A DNA stretch of 32,180 bases from an uncultured Erysipelotrichaceae bacterium. GTDB lineage: Bacteria > Bacillota_I > Bacilli_A > RFN20 > CAG-826. Position 1 is the stretch's first letter. Each line of letters opens with the position of its first letter. The notes under the pieces are model-generated. The model worked only from the letters and a program-made list of their open reading frames with translations, did not search any database and was not told the origin of the DNA. The translations under genes and the position numbers were made by a program. Below, one piece after another: positions 6,823 through 14,953 of this stretch. The DNA is taken from positions 1 to 32,180 of the forward strand of contig CAMOEQ010000005.1 in the NCBI GenBank assembly GCA_946612405.1. Direction: 5' to 3'.

Positions 6823-7170
6823 ATGAATTATAATTCAAAAACATTATTAGATGTTAAATTCTCAAAAAACGTCAAGGGTTATGATGCTCTTGAAGTTGAT
6901 GAAACTCTCGATCTAGTTATCGAAGATTATCAACATTATGAGAAACAAAATGTATTATATAAAAAATCCATCGAGGAACTAGAAAAAGAGGTTAATAGGC
7001 TTAAAGAAGATCTTCGTAAAGCTGAAGTTGAATGCAAAAGACTTCAAAACGAAGTCGATTCCATTCCAGATGATCCTGATGTCAATCGAGGAAACATCCA
7101 ATTGCTTAAAAGAATTTCTATCTTAGAAAAGGCTCTTTATAAAAAAGGAGTCGATCCGAAAAAATTATAA
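6823..7170 (+). CDS. gpsB: GpsB/DivIVA-family cell-division protein
   Basis: A cytosolic, membrane-associating coiled-coil protein that in Bacilli coordinates septal and peripheral wall synthesis. The N-terminal family motif is present (LLDVKFSKNVKGYDALEVDE at about 8-27, comparable to KxFxxxxRGYxxxEVDxFLD), and a Lys/Glu-rich coiled coil follows from about 30 to 75. A C-terminal helical segment (GNIQLLKRISILEKALYKKG) resembles the GpsB tail. It is 115 residues against about 98 in Bacillus. The GpsB rather than DivIVA reading is supported by position: rnpB follows directly, as in Bacillus. A GGTGGA ribosome binding site lies 10 nt before the ATG. Confidence 0.82.
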   Translation: MNYNSKTLLDVKFSKNVKGYDALEVDETLDLVIEDYQHYEKQNVLYKKSIEELEKEVNRLKEDLRKAEVECKRLQNEVDSIPDDPDVNRGNIQLLKRISILEKALYKKGVDPKKL

Positions 7171-7505
7171 TCCGACCTGGATAATTGCTGGCATTAGCTA
7201 GAGGAAAGTCCATGCTCGCACCATCTGTGATGATGGTAGTGATTGCGCTAACGGAAAAAATAACGTTAGGTATGTAGGAGTGCATAACGGCGGAACTATT
7301 CTAAAACGTAAGTCATGAAAATGTTCCTTAAGGTGCCACAGAGACGAGCTTAGTAGAAATATTAAGGTGAAACGTTGGTAAACCCCACAAGCGAGAAACC
7401 CAAATTTTGGTAGGGGAGGTTACAAGAGCAAACCGAAGCTCAAGTAGCACGCATTGCGTAGATAAATTATTATCCTAGACAAAACATGGCTTATAGGGTC
7501 GGATA
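7170..7505 (+). ncRNA. rnpB: RNase P RNA, type B
   Basis: The catalytic RNA that matures tRNA 5' ends. The universal core GAGGAAAGTCC is at about 7201, followed by ATGCTCGCAC. GTGCCACAGAGACGA matches the Bacillus GTGCCACAGTGACGA. GGTAAACCCC, then AAGCGAGAAACCC and AAATTTTGGTAGGGG, match the central type B segment. AAAACATGGCTTA near 7481 matches the 3' end. Closing helix P1 is visible: ATCCGACC (7170-7177) pairs with GGTCGGAT (7497-7504). The RNA begins at the gpsB stop codon and ends about 22 nt before pgsA with no clear terminator, so it may be processed from a longer transcript. Confidence 0.96.
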
Positions 7506-7526
7506 CTCACTAAAAGGAGACGTAAA

Positions 7527-8207
7527 ATGAATCTTCCAAACAAAATCACTTTATCCCGCATTATTCTCATCGTTTTGATGATAGTGGGAATATTTGTTTT
7601 AGCAATAATTGAAGGCGCTTTAAAAAAGCCTTTTATTGCACCAAATATTGGGGATTCGCCGATAAATTTAATCTATTTAATCATTTGCATTATCTTCATA
7701 ATTGCAGCGGCAACTGACTATTTAGATGGTCATCTTGCAAGAAAGATGAATTTGGTTACAGATTTTGGAAAATTCCTTGATCCAATCGCTGATAAATTAC
7801 TTAACGATGCGACAATGATCTTTCTATTGATTCCTCAACTTTATGCTCCAACTCAATTCTCTAATCCTAACTCAGTTACATTTGATCCAGTTTCAATCAC
7901 TATCTTAACAATTTGCGTTATCGTTATGATTGGGCGTGATCTTGTTGTTGATGCTTTAAGAATGATTGCAGTTAAAAATAATGTCGTAATCGCTGCTAAT
8001 AAATTTGGAAAAGCAAAAACTGTTTTACAAATGATTGCTATTCCAATGCTTTTACTTAACGATTGGCCATTCTCTTATTTTGATAAGAATTGGGCTCAAC
8101 CACTTCATGTTTCTAATTTGTTCTTCTATGCCGCTACATTAATGTCTATCGTTAGTGGTGTCATTTACGTATATCAAAATAAGCAAGTCTTCAAAGGAAG
8201 CAAATAA
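7527..8207 (+). CDS. pgsA: CDP-diacylglycerol--glycerol-3-phosphate 3-phosphatidyltransferase
   Basis: Makes phosphatidylglycerol phosphate from CDP-diacylglycerol and glycerol 3-phosphate in the membrane, the committed step to phosphatidylglycerol. The CDP-alcohol phosphotransferase motif is complete: D67-G68-x2-A71-R72-x8-G81-x3-D85-x3-D89. Several transmembrane helices are evident (about 9-30, 47-63, 130-150, 165-180, 198-217). At 226 residues it is slightly longer than usual (about 190), from extra sequence in the first and third loops. An AGGAG ribosome binding site lies 8 nt before the ATG, and the stop overlaps the cinA start. In Bacillus pgsA also precedes cinA and recA. Confidence 0.94.
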   Translation: MNLPNKITLSRIILIVLMIVGIFVLAIIEGALKKPFIAPNIGDSPINLIYLIICIIFIIAAATDYLDGHLARKMNLVTDFGKFLDPIADKLLNDATMIFLLIPQLYAPTQFSNPNSVTFDPVSITILTICVIVMIGRDLVVDALRMIAVKNNVVIAANKFGKAKTVLQMIAIPMLLLNDWPFSYFDKNWAQPLHVSNLFFYAATLMSIVSGVIYVYQNKQVFKGSK

Positions 8208-8668
8208 TGCAAAAACTTGTTTCTTATCTTAAAGATAAAAACTTAACAATAGGTTCTGTCGAATCAATGACTGGTGGTTTGTTTGCTGCTAACATCACAT
8301 CTGTTCCTGGTGCAAGCAAAGTATTTAAAGGAAGCATTGTTTCATATTCGCCTTTAATAAAAGAAAATGTTGTTGGTGTTAATGAAGAAACAATTGCAAA
8401 ATATGGAGTCGTTTCAAAGCAAGTTGCTTATGAGATGGCTGAAAAAGGTCGCAAAGTTCTAGATGTTGATATATGCGTTTCAATCACTGGAAATGCCGGG
8501 CCAACAAGTGAACCTGGCGAAGCAGGAGTTGGAGAACTATATATTGGCTTATCAACAAACGATGGAACCAAAGTTATTAAGAAACAATTTTCTGGTGATA
8601 GAGAAAAAATTCGTGAACAAGCACTTCTTGCTATGCAAGAAGAAGTTCTTATTCTCATTACAAAATAA
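8207..8668 (+). CDS. cinA: CinA C-terminal domain protein (NMN amidohydrolase type)
   Basis: A 153-residue protein equal to the C-terminal domain of CinA, the PncC-type domain that deamidates nicotinamide mononucleotide. The signature is SVESMTGG at about 17-24 with GLFAANITSVPGASKVFKGS after it, then SITGNAGPTSEPGEAGVGELYIG. The N-terminal MoaB-like COG1058 domain of full-length CinA is absent, as in many stand-alone PncC proteins. It starts inside the pgsA stop (TAATG) and precedes recA, reproducing the pgsA-cinA-recA order of Bacillus. The NMN deamidase role is known for the family and inferred here. Confidence 0.9.
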   Translation: MQKLVSYLKDKNLTIGSVESMTGGLFAANITSVPGASKVFKGSIVSYSPLIKENVVGVNEETIAKYGVVSKQVAYEMAEKGRKVLDVDICVSITGNAGPTSEPGEAGVGELYIGLSTNDGTKVIKKQFSGDREKIREQALLAMQEEVLILITK

Positions 8669-8674
8669 ATTATT

Positions 8675-8709
8675 TTCAACAAATTTTTGAAAAATATCAG
8701 TATTTATTA
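8675..8709 (+). promoter_or_regulatory. 35-bp recA upstream element, shared with the ABC cassette
   Basis: This segment lies between cinA and recA, 19 nt before the recA ATG. It is 31/35 identical to 17463-17497. It begins TTCAACA, holds the near-palindrome ATTTTTGAAAAAT, and ends GTATTTATTA. It does not resolve cleanly into TTGACA and TATAAT boxes with 17-nt spacing, so it may be an operator or an alternative promoter. Confidence 0.6.
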
Positions 8710-8728
8710 GTGAAAGGAAAAATATAAA

Positions 8729-9721
8729 ATGGCAAAAGAAACAAAAAAAGATCCAAAACTTGAAGAAGCATTGAAACTTATTGAAAAGAATTTTGGCAAA
8801 GGCGCTGTCATGAAACTTGGCGAACGCCCACATGTCGATGTCGATGTAATACCATCTGGTTCACTTTTAATTGATAATGCACTTGGTGTTGGTGGTTACC
8901 CAAAAGGACGTATTATTGAAATCTTTGGTCCTGAAAGTAGTGGTAAGACAACACTTGCCTTACATGCGATTGCCGAAGCTCAAAAGAAGGGCGGCGTTGC
9001 TGCCTTTGTTGATGCTGAGCATTCTATCGACCCAGTTTATGCTCGCAATTTAGGTGTTGATATTGATGAACTCATCTTGTCTCAACCTGATAGTGGTGAA
9101 CAAGCTTTAGAAATCGTTGAATTACTCGCGAATAGTGGCTCAATCGATATCATTGTTGTCGACTCCGTTGCAGCGCTCGTTCCTCAAGCTGAACTTGATG
9201 GGGCAATGTCGGATAATTCTGTTGGTTTACAAGCTAGATTATTATCTAAAGCAATGAGAAAACTTGCTGGTATTCTTAACACTAATGGTTGTACAGTTAT
9301 CTTCATCAATCAACTTCGTGAAAAAGTCGGAGTTATTTATGGTAACCCAGAAACAACTACTGGTGGACGCGCATTAAAATTCTATGCCTCTGTTCGTATT
9401 GATATTAGACGTGCTGAAGCAATTAAAGATGGCTCTACTATCGTTGGTAATACTGTCAATGTTAAAGTTGTTAAAAACAAGGTTGCACCTCCATTTAAAA
9501 ATTGTCAAATCGATATCATCTATGGAAAAGGTATTGCTAAATCAGCCGAAATCCTTGATATGGGTGTCAAATTAGGTATCTTAACAAGAAGTGGTTCTTG
9601 GTACGAATATGAAGGCAATCGATTTGCAAATGGTCGAGAAGCTGGTAAAGCCTATTTAGAACAAAACCCAGAACTTGCCGAAGAACTTCTCAACAAAATC
9701 AAAACTGGTGAAGTTAAATAG
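8729..9721 (+). CDS. recA: Recombinase RecA
   Basis: An ATP-dependent strand-exchange protein for homologous recombination and the SOS signal. Walker [10 protein letters not shown] is at 67-75, the VDAEHSID and [18 protein letters not shown] signatures are present, and [30 protein letters not shown] spans loop L2. At 330 residues it is a little shorter than Bacillus RecA (about 347) because the acidic C-terminal tail is reduced to [12 protein letters not shown]. An AAAGGA ribosome binding site lies 10 nt before the ATG. It has its own upstream element (8675-8709) and a terminator (9734-9769), so it is probably transcribed independently as well as from the pgsA-cinA unit. Confidence 0.98.
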   Translation: MAKETKKDPKLEEALKLIEKNFGKGAVMKLGERPHVDVDVIPSGSLLIDNALGVGGYPKGRIIEIFGPESSGKTTLALHAIAEAQKKGGVAAFVDAEHSIDPVYARNLGVDIDELILSQPDSGEQALEIVELLANSGSIDIIVVDSVAALVPQAELDGAMSDNSVGLQARLLSKAMRKLAGILNTNGCTVIFINQLREKVGVIYGNPETTTGGRALKFYASVRIDIRRAEAIKDGSTIVGNTVNVKVVKNKVAPPFKNCQIDIIYGKGIAKSAEILDMGVKLGILTRSGSWYEYEGNRFANGREAGKAYLEQNPELAEELLNKIKTGEVK

Positions 9722-9733
9722 GCAATTCAAATT

Positions 9734-9769
9734 AGCGGAGCGTGATTGCTTCGCTTTTTTATTTTTTTC
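9734..9769 (+). terminator. Rho-independent terminator of recA
   Basis: AGCGGAGC (9734-9741), a 6-nt loop and GCTTCGCT (9748-9755) form an 8-bp stem with one G-T pair, followed by a long T-run TTTTTATTTTTTT. It lies 12 nt past the recA stop. Confidence 0.85.
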
Positions 9770-9790
9770 TATGATATAGAAGTTAAATGT

Positions 9791-9799
9791 TGTTATAAT
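9791..9799 (+). promoter_or_regulatory. Extended -10 promoter for the rny operon
   Basis: TGTTATAAT is a perfect extended -10 (TG, one base, TATAAT). No strong -35 box is present, which is acceptable for extended -10 promoters. The predicted start is near 9806, where a UUCG-capped hairpin begins, leaving a leader of about 165 nt before rny. Confidence 0.6.
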
Positions 9800-9802
9800 A
9801 TG

Positions 9803-9971
9803 GACGTATCTTCGGATACTTATTACCATATCGTAACTATTCGGGGTTTCCCGCTTAAATACAAAAACAAATCCTTTTGATGGGGATTTTGGGTAATAAT
9901 CTTGATTATAGATTGTTAAAATATTTCTATAGAAATATAAATGCAATCTTTACATATAGGAGGCAATAATT
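9803..9971 (+). promoter_or_regulatory. Structured 5' leader of the rny operon, class unknown
   Basis: Hairpins seen in order are: GTATC-TTCG-GATAC (9806-9819), with a possible outer pairing of TATGG (9799-9803) and CCATA; CGGG-GTTT-CCCG (9842-9853); AAATCC pairing with GGATTT (about 9869-9889); ATAATC-TT-GATTAT (about 9896-9909); and an 18-bp perfect palindrome ATATTTCTATAGAAATAT (9921-9938). A strong AGGAGG ribosome binding site (9958-9963) follows. No conserved core of T-box, SAM, TPP, FMN or c-di-AMP riboswitches was recognised. It may be a leader read by RNase Y itself, a new riboswitch, or a separate small RNA. Confidence 0.45.
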
Positions 9972-11543
9972 ATGCCAGAAAATGGAATTTTGTTTGGTGT
10001 TTTGGCAATTGTTTTTGCTGTTATTGTCGGTGTCGCAATCGGATTTTTCTTATTAAGATTTATTCCTTCTATCAAAGCGAAGAACGCTGAAAAGAAGGCT
10101 GACAAAATTATTCGTGACGCTGAAATAAAAGGCGAACAAATTCGTAAAAACGCTCAACTTGACGGAAAACAAGCCGTTGCAGAAATGAAACAAGAAGCTG
10201 AAAAAGATATTCGTGAACGTAAACAAGAATATGCTCAACTTGAAAACAAACTTAATCAACGTGAGCAAAATATCGATCGTCGTGATGCTAACTTGTTAAA
10301 CAAAGAAAACGCTATTGAAGAAAAAAGCGAAATGCTTACTCGTCGTTTAAGAGAATGTGACAAGAAAGAAGCTCAACTTCAAGAAAAGATTGATTCTATT
10401 ATTGAAGAACTTCAAAAAGTTGCCCAACTCTCTGTTAATGAAGCTAGAGACGAAATCTTTGCTCGTGTTGAATCTAAGATGAGCAAAGAAATTGCTGCTT
10501 ACATTAAAACTCAAGAAGATGAGGCTAAAGCTACTGCCGAAGAAAAAGCTAGAGAATTACTTGGACTTGCAATTAGTAAATATGCTCAAGATGAAGTTCA
10601 AGAAAGAACAGTTTCAACTGTCGCTCTTCCAAGCGATGAAATGAAAGGTAGAATCATCGGTCGTGAAGGTCGTAATATTCGTACCTTAGAACAACTTCTT
10701 GGTGTTGATTTGATTATCGATGATACTCCAGAAGTAATCACCGTTAGTTGCTTTAACCCTATTAGAAGACATGTCGCAACTAAATCTCTAGATTTATTAA
10801 TTAGAGATGGTCGTATTCAACCAGGTCGAATTGAAGAAATCGTTGCTAAAGTTCAAGAAGAAGTTGATGCCGATATTCAAAAAGCTGGTGAAGAAGCAGC
10901 CTTTAAACTTGGTCTACCAAAGATTAACCGTGAACTTTTAATGTATGTTGGAAGACTTAAATATCGTACATCCTATGGTCAAAATGCTTATGATCATTCA
11001 ATTGAAACTGCTTATTTAGCAGGTATTATGGCTGCCGAACTTGGTTTAGATCAAAACCTCGCTAAACGTGCTGGTTTACTTCATGACATTGGTAAAGCAG
11101 TTGACTTTGAGCAAGATGGTAGTCACGTTGAACTTGGTTCAAGACTTGCTAAAAAATATGGCGAACCAGCAGTTGTAATTAATGCAATTGAATCTCACCA
11201 TGGCGATGTTCCTGCTACATCAGTTATTTCTAACTTAGTTCAAGCTGCTGATACATTATCAGCTGCTAGACCAGGTGCACGTAGTGAAACACTTGAAAGT
11301 TATATTAAACGTATCGAACAACTCGAAACCATTTGTAAATCTTATGAAGGTGTTTATCAATGCTACGCTATGCAATCAGGACGTGAAGTTCGCGTTATGG
11401 TTGTCCCTGAAAAGATCGATGATTTAGCCGCCTTTAAGTTGGCTAGAGACATTCGTGAAAAGATTGAAACTGAAATGACTTATCCAGGTCAAATTAAAGT
11501 CTCTGTTATTCGTGAATATCGTGCGACCGAAACTGCTAAATAA
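9972..11543 (+). CDS. rny: Ribonuclease Y
   Basis: A membrane-anchored endoribonuclease that initiates mRNA decay in Bacilli. The 523 residues show one N-terminal transmembrane helix (about 7-30), a long Lys/Glu/Gln-rich coiled coil (about 35-190), a KH RNA-binding domain (about 210-275, with [17 protein letters not shown]) and an HD hydrolase domain with [10 protein letters not shown]. The C-terminal region [16 protein letters not shown] is conserved. Length matches Bacillus (520). A strong AGGAGG ribosome binding site and a structured leader precede it. It heads the operon with ymdB, miaB and a RicA-like gene, as in the Bacillus neighbourhood. Confidence 0.97.
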   Translation: MPENGILFGVLAIVFAVIVGVAIGFFLLRFIPSIKAKNAEKKADKIIRDAEIKGEQIRKNAQLDGKQAVAEMKQEAEKDIRERKQEYAQLENKLNQREQNIDRRDANLLNKENAIEEKSEMLTRRLRECDKKEAQLQEKIDSIIEELQKVAQLSVNEARDEIFARVESKMSKEIAAYIKTQEDEAKATAEEKARELLGLAISKYAQDEVQERTVSTVALPSDEMKGRIIGREGRNIRTLEQLLGVDLIIDDTPEVITVSCFNPIRRHVATKSLDLLIRDGRIQPGRIEEIVAKVQEEVDADIQKAGEEAAFKLGLPKINRELLMYVGRLKYRTSYGQNAYDHSIETAYLAGIMAAELGLDQNLAKRAGLLHDIGKAVDFEQDGSHVELGSRLAKKYGEPAVVINAIESHHGDVPATSVISNLVQAADTLSAARPGARSETLESYIKRIEQLETICKSYEGVYQCYAMQSGREVRVMVVPEKIDDLAAFKLARDIREKIETEMTYPGQIKVSVIREYRATETAK

Positions 11544-11546
11544 TTT

Positions 11547-12332
11547 ATGAAAATATTGTTCTTTGGAGATATAGTGGGCCAAGTAGGCCGTAATGCCATT
11601 AAACATTATACTGAAAAGCTTGTTAAAAAATATCAAGTTGATTTTGTTATTGCTAATGGCGAAAATGCCACGCATGGAAAAGGATTGATTGAAAAACATT
11701 ATTATGAACTTTTAGATGCAGGTGTTGATTGTATTACTTTAGGTAATCACTATCTTTCTAAGGACCGAATTTTAGATTATATCGAAGATGCTGATGCTTT
11801 AGTTAGACCACTTAATCTATTACGTGATTTTGGTGGTGAAGGAAGTGTCACATTTGAAGTTAAAGGACAACTCATTAGAGTAACCAATATTCTTGGAACA
11901 GCCTTTATGAAAGAAGAAGTTGCTTCTCCATATTTAACTTTGAAAGGCTTAATCGATAATAATCAAAATGAAAATTCAATTCACATCGTTGATTTTCACG
12001 CTGAAGCAACTGGCGAAAAAGCTTGCTTCGGTTATGCTTTTGATGGCCTTGTAAGTGCTGTTTTAGGAACCCATACTCACGTTCAAACTAATGATGCTAA
12101 GATTCTTCCTAAAGGAACGGGATTTATTACTGATGTTGGAATGTGCGGGGCCGCTAATGGAGTGCTTGGTTTTGAAAAAGGTTCAGTAATGAATAAAACT
12201 CTTTTTGGTGATACGGCTAGATTTGAATTAGACACCAAAGATACTGAAATGATTAACGCTGTCATTATGAATATCGATGATGAGAGCAAAAAATGTTTAG
12301 AGATTTTCTCTATTAAATTATTAGGAGAATAG
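11547..12332 (+). CDS. ymdB: YmdB-family metallophosphoesterase
   Basis: A calcineurin-like phosphoesterase of the TIGR00282 family; the Bacillus member hydrolyses 2',3'- and 3',5'-cyclic nucleotides and affects biofilm and RNA phenotypes. The 261 residues match. Metal-site motifs are FGDIVGQVGR at 5-14, NGENATHGKG near 37-46, TLGNHYLSKD, VDFHAEATGEK and GTHTHVQTND. It starts 3 bases after the rny stop, conserving the rny-ymdB pair. The adjacency suggests that it processes 2',3'-cyclic ends or signals linked to RNA turnover, which is inference. Confidence 0.92.
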   Translation: MKILFFGDIVGQVGRNAIKHYTEKLVKKYQVDFVIANGENATHGKGLIEKHYYELLDAGVDCITLGNHYLSKDRILDYIEDADALVRPLNLLRDFGGEGSVTFEVKGQLIRVTNILGTAFMKEEVASPYLTLKGLIDNNQNENSIHIVDFHAEATGEKACFGYAFDGLVSAVLGTHTHVQTNDAKILPKGTGFITDVGMCGAANGVLGFEKGSVMNKTLFGDTARFELDTKDTEMINAVIMNIDDESKKCLEIFSIKLLGE

Positions 12333-12334
12333 CA

Positions 12335-13774
12335 ATGGCGAAAGTCATTTATAATTCTTTGCCAGATGCAAATTTAGAAAGAAGAAGAAATGTCTCCTTT
12401 AATTTTTCGTATGATGATATTTCAATTTCAGATGAATTAAAAAAGTTTGCAAAAGGTAAAAAATATTACATTCATACCTTTGGTTGTCAAGCAAATTATC
12501 GCGATCAAGAAATAATGGCAGGTTTGCTTGAAAAAGCTGGGTTTTGCAGTGGAAATGATGAAAAAGATTCTGATGTAATTATCTTAAATACCTGTGCAGT
12601 TAGAGAAAATGCTGAACAAAAAGTGTATGGCAAAATTGGCGATTTAAAAGCCTTAAAACTTGCTAACAAAGATCGTATTATCGCTGTATGTGGATGTATG
12701 GTTCAACAAAAGCATGTCATCGAACATATTAATAAATCTTATCCACATGTCGATTTGATTTTTGGCACTCACAATATTATCGATTTGCCTAAACTACTTG
12801 ATGAAATAATTACCAAGAAACTTCGCGTTGTTGATGTTAAATCTCTTCCTGGAGATATAACAGAAAATTTACCAAGTGTAAGACAATCGAATTTTAAGGC
12901 CTTTGTTAATATTTCTTATGGTTGCGATAAGTTTTGCACATATTGCATTGTTCCTTATACACGTGGAAAAGAACGTTCACGTAAGATGGAAGATATTCTT
13001 AAAGAATGCAAAGAGCTTAAAGATTTAGGTTATAAAGAAGTTACATTACTCGGTCAAAATGTTAATGCTTATGGCAAAGATTTAGATGATGGTTCATCAT
13101 TTTCAAAGCTTCTTGATGAAGTCGCTAAATTAGGAATTCCTAGAGTTAGATTTTTAACATCTCATCCTTGGGATTTTTCAACTGATATGATTGATGTAAT
13201 TGCTAAACATAAAAACATCATGAAATATATTCATCTCCCTGTTCAATCTGGCAATGATGAAATACTTCGTTTGATGGGTCGTAGATATTCTTCTAAACAA
13301 TATTTAGATCTCGTTAAAGAAATTAAAAGCAAGATTCCTGACGTTGCTTTATCAACCGATATCATCGTTGGATTCCCTAATGAAAGTTATGAACAATTTT
13401 TAGATACAGTGAAGATTGTTAAGGAAGTTAAATATTGGTCAGCATTTACTTTTATTTATTCACCAAGGAACAATACTCCAGCTGCCAAAATTAAGGACAA
13501 CGTAACTCCTAAAGAAAAGAATCGCAGATTCCAAGAATTGATTAAAGCTTTAGAAGAGGTAATTCAACCAATTAATGATTCATTAGTTGGTAAGATATTC
13601 CCAGTTCTTGTTGAAGGTCCATCAGAGAAGAATCCTGAATTATTATCTGGATACACTGAACATAATAAATTAGTTCATTTTAAAGGTGATAAATCTTTAA
13701 TTGGAGAGATTGTAAATATAAAAATCAAAGAATCACGTCTATATTATCTTAACGGAGAATTAGTTAATGAATAA
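12335..13774 (+). CDS. miaB: tRNA-2-methylthio-N6-dimethylallyladenosine synthase MiaB
   Basis: A radical-SAM methylthiotransferase that turns i6A37 into ms2i6A37 in tRNA. Among its 479 residues, the N-terminal UPF0004 domain carries the three auxiliary-cluster cysteines (C51 in HTFGCQANYRDQE, NTCAVRENAEQK, CGCMVQQ). The SAM cluster motif is SYGCDKFCTYCIVPYTRG (C-x3-C-x2-C), and a C-terminal TRAM domain starts near residue 410. A GGAG ribosome binding site precedes the start. The N-terminal extension of about 40 residues is like that of Bacillus YmcB. The partner enzyme MiaA, which makes its substrate, is two genes downstream. Confidence 0.96.
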   Translation: MAKVIYNSLPDANLERRRNVSFNFSYDDISISDELKKFAKGKKYYIHTFGCQANYRDQEIMAGLLEKAGFCSGNDEKDSDVIILNTCAVRENAEQKVYGKIGDLKALKLANKDRIIAVCGCMVQQKHVIEHINKSYPHVDLIFGTHNIIDLPKLLDEIITKKLRVVDVKSLPGDITENLPSVRQSNFKAFVNISYGCDKFCTYCIVPYTRGKERSRKMEDILKECKELKDLGYKEVTLLGQNVNAYGKDLDDGSSFSKLLDEVAKLGIPRVRFLTSHPWDFSTDMIDVIAKHKNIMKYIHLPVQSGNDEILRLMGRRYSSKQYLDLVKEIKSKIPDVALSTDIIVGFPNESYEQFLDTVKIVKEVKYWSAFTFIYSPRNNTPAAKIKDNVTPKEKNRRFQELIKALEEVIQPINDSLVGKIFPVLVEGPSEKNPELLSGYTEHNKLVHFKGDKSLIGEIVNIKIKESRLYYLNGELVNE

Positions 13775-14078
13775 TATCGATGAGGTTTTAAAAACGGTCG
13801 ATGAAAATTTATCTAATGAACCATGTGTTAAAGAATATTTTCGTCTTAAACAAATAATTAACAAAGACGAAAAATTGATGGAGTTAGATAAACTTGTTAG
13901 AGAACATCAAACTAAGATGTGTCAAAACCAAGATAATGATGAAATTTATTTTCAAGAAAAAGAATTATATGAAAAATATCTTTCTGAATTAGAAAATAAT
14001 CCAATTTATCAAAACTTCAATTTAGTTAAAAAAGAAGTTAACGAACTACTAATCGAAATTAAAAAAATATTAGATTAA
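13767..14078 (+). CDS. YlbF/YmcA-family protein, RicA-like
   Basis: A 103-residue all-helical protein. The C-terminal NNPIYQNFNLVKKEVNELL matches the family end (a Pro, then a Leu-rich helix), and the middle is a charged helical hairpin. In Bacillus YmcA (RicA), YlbF (RicF) and YaaT (RicT) form an iron-sulfur complex that directs RNase Y to mRNA maturation, and ymcA follows miaB as here. Position in the rny operon therefore supports a RicA-type role. It overlaps miaB by 8 bases. Only one or two cysteines are present, so whether it can bind a cluster is open. RicA versus RicF cannot be settled from sequence alone. Confidence 0.75.
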   Translation: MNNIDEVLKTVDENLSNEPCVKEYFRLKQIINKDEKLMELDKLVREHQTKMCQNQDNDEIYFQEKELYEKYLSELENNPIYQNFNLVKKEVNELLIEIKKILD

Positions 14079-14080
14079 TT

Positions 14081-14953
14081 ATGATAATTGTTATTACTGG
14101 TCCAACTTGTATGGGTAAAAGCGAAACGGCTTTAGAAGTCGCGAAAGCTATTGATGCCGAAATAATCAATGGTGATGCTTTTCAATGTTACAAAGAAATG
14201 AATATTGGAGTTGCTAAACCTCCAAAAGAATATTTAGAAGAGATACCACATCATTTATATTCATTTGTTGATGTTAATCATGATTATTCAATCGCTGAAT
14301 ATCAAATCAATCTAAGAAACAAAATAGATGAGCTTCTTTCTTTAAGAAAGAATATTGTCATTGTTGGTGGTTCAGGATTATATATTCGTTCCGCTTTATA
14401 TGATTATGATTTTAAAGAGAATAAAGAAGTTGATATGTCGTTTTATGAAAATATGGACAATCGTTCTTTACATGATGAATTAAGAAAAATTGATCCTATT
14501 GAAGCTGAAAAGATCCATATGAATAATCGTAAAAGAGTTCTTAGAGCGATTGAAATATATTTAACAAATGGAGAATCTAAATCGGCCCTTATTTCTAAGC
14601 AAGATCATAAACCTATCTATGAAGTAAGTTTCTTTGTTAAGGATATTGACCGCGATGAATTATATAATCGCATTAATAAACGCGTCGATAAAATGATTAG
14701 TGACGGCCTTGTTAAAGAAGTCGAAGATTTATATAAAAGATATGGTTCTTCACCTCGAGCGTTTCAAGCTATTGGCTATAAAGAATTGATTTCATATTTT
14801 AAAGGCGAATATTCGCTTGAAATAGCAATTGAAAAAATAAAGCAAAATACCAGAAATTACGCTAAAAGACAATTAACTTATATCCGTCACCAATTTCCGG
14901 TGCAATTTTGCAAAAATAATGAAGAATTGCTGGAGAAAATTAAAAATGTCTAA
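14081..14953 (+). CDS. miaA: tRNA dimethylallyltransferase MiaA
   Basis: Transfers the dimethylallyl group to A37 of tRNAs reading UNN codons and so supplies the substrate for MiaB. The 290 residues are slightly short for the family (300-315). The P-loop is GPTCMGKSE at 7-15, followed by AEIINGDAFQCYKEMNIGVAKP, then the family segments VGGSGLYIRSALYDYDF and NRKRVLRAIEIY. The late RAFQAIGYKEL and TRNYAKRQLTYIRHQ motifs complete it. The usual DS in the DSxQxY loop reads DA here. The dimethylallyl donor would come from the MEP pathway, represented by ispF at 25397. It overlaps the next gene by 8 bases. Confidence 0.95.
   Translation: MIIVITGPTCMGKSETALEVAKAIDAEIINGDAFQCYKEMNIGVAKPPKEYLEEIPHHLYSFVDVNHDYSIAEYQINLRNKIDELLSLRKNIVIVGGSGLYIRSALYDYDFKENKEVDMSFYENMDNRSLHDELRKIDPIEAEKIHMNNRKRVLRAIEIYLTNGESKSALISKQDHKPIYEVSFFVKDIDRDELYNRINKRVDKMISDGLVKEVEDLYKRYGSSPRAFQAIGYKELISYFKGEYSLEIAIEKIKQNTRNYAKRQLTYIRHQFPVQFCKNNEELLEKIKNV

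Noticed and set aside
7166..7171. TATAAT at the gpsB stop codon as an rnpB promoter
   Set aside because: A start 7 nt downstream would remove the 5' strand of helix P1, and there is no -35 box 17 nt upstream. Probably chance.
8552..8833. Phe-rich minus-strand frame across the cinA-recA junction
   Set aside because: It is antisense to two clear genes; its composition is what Lys-rich coding gives on the other strand.
9656..9946. 96-residue minus-strand frame overlapping the recA end and rny leader
   Set aside because: It overlaps the recA 3' end and terminator, has no ribosome binding site and no recognisable protein pattern.
14919..14945. Longer start for the TcdA-like gene
   Set aside because: It has no ribosome binding site and would lie deep in miaA; the ATG at 14946 has GGAG upstream and the family N-terminus.
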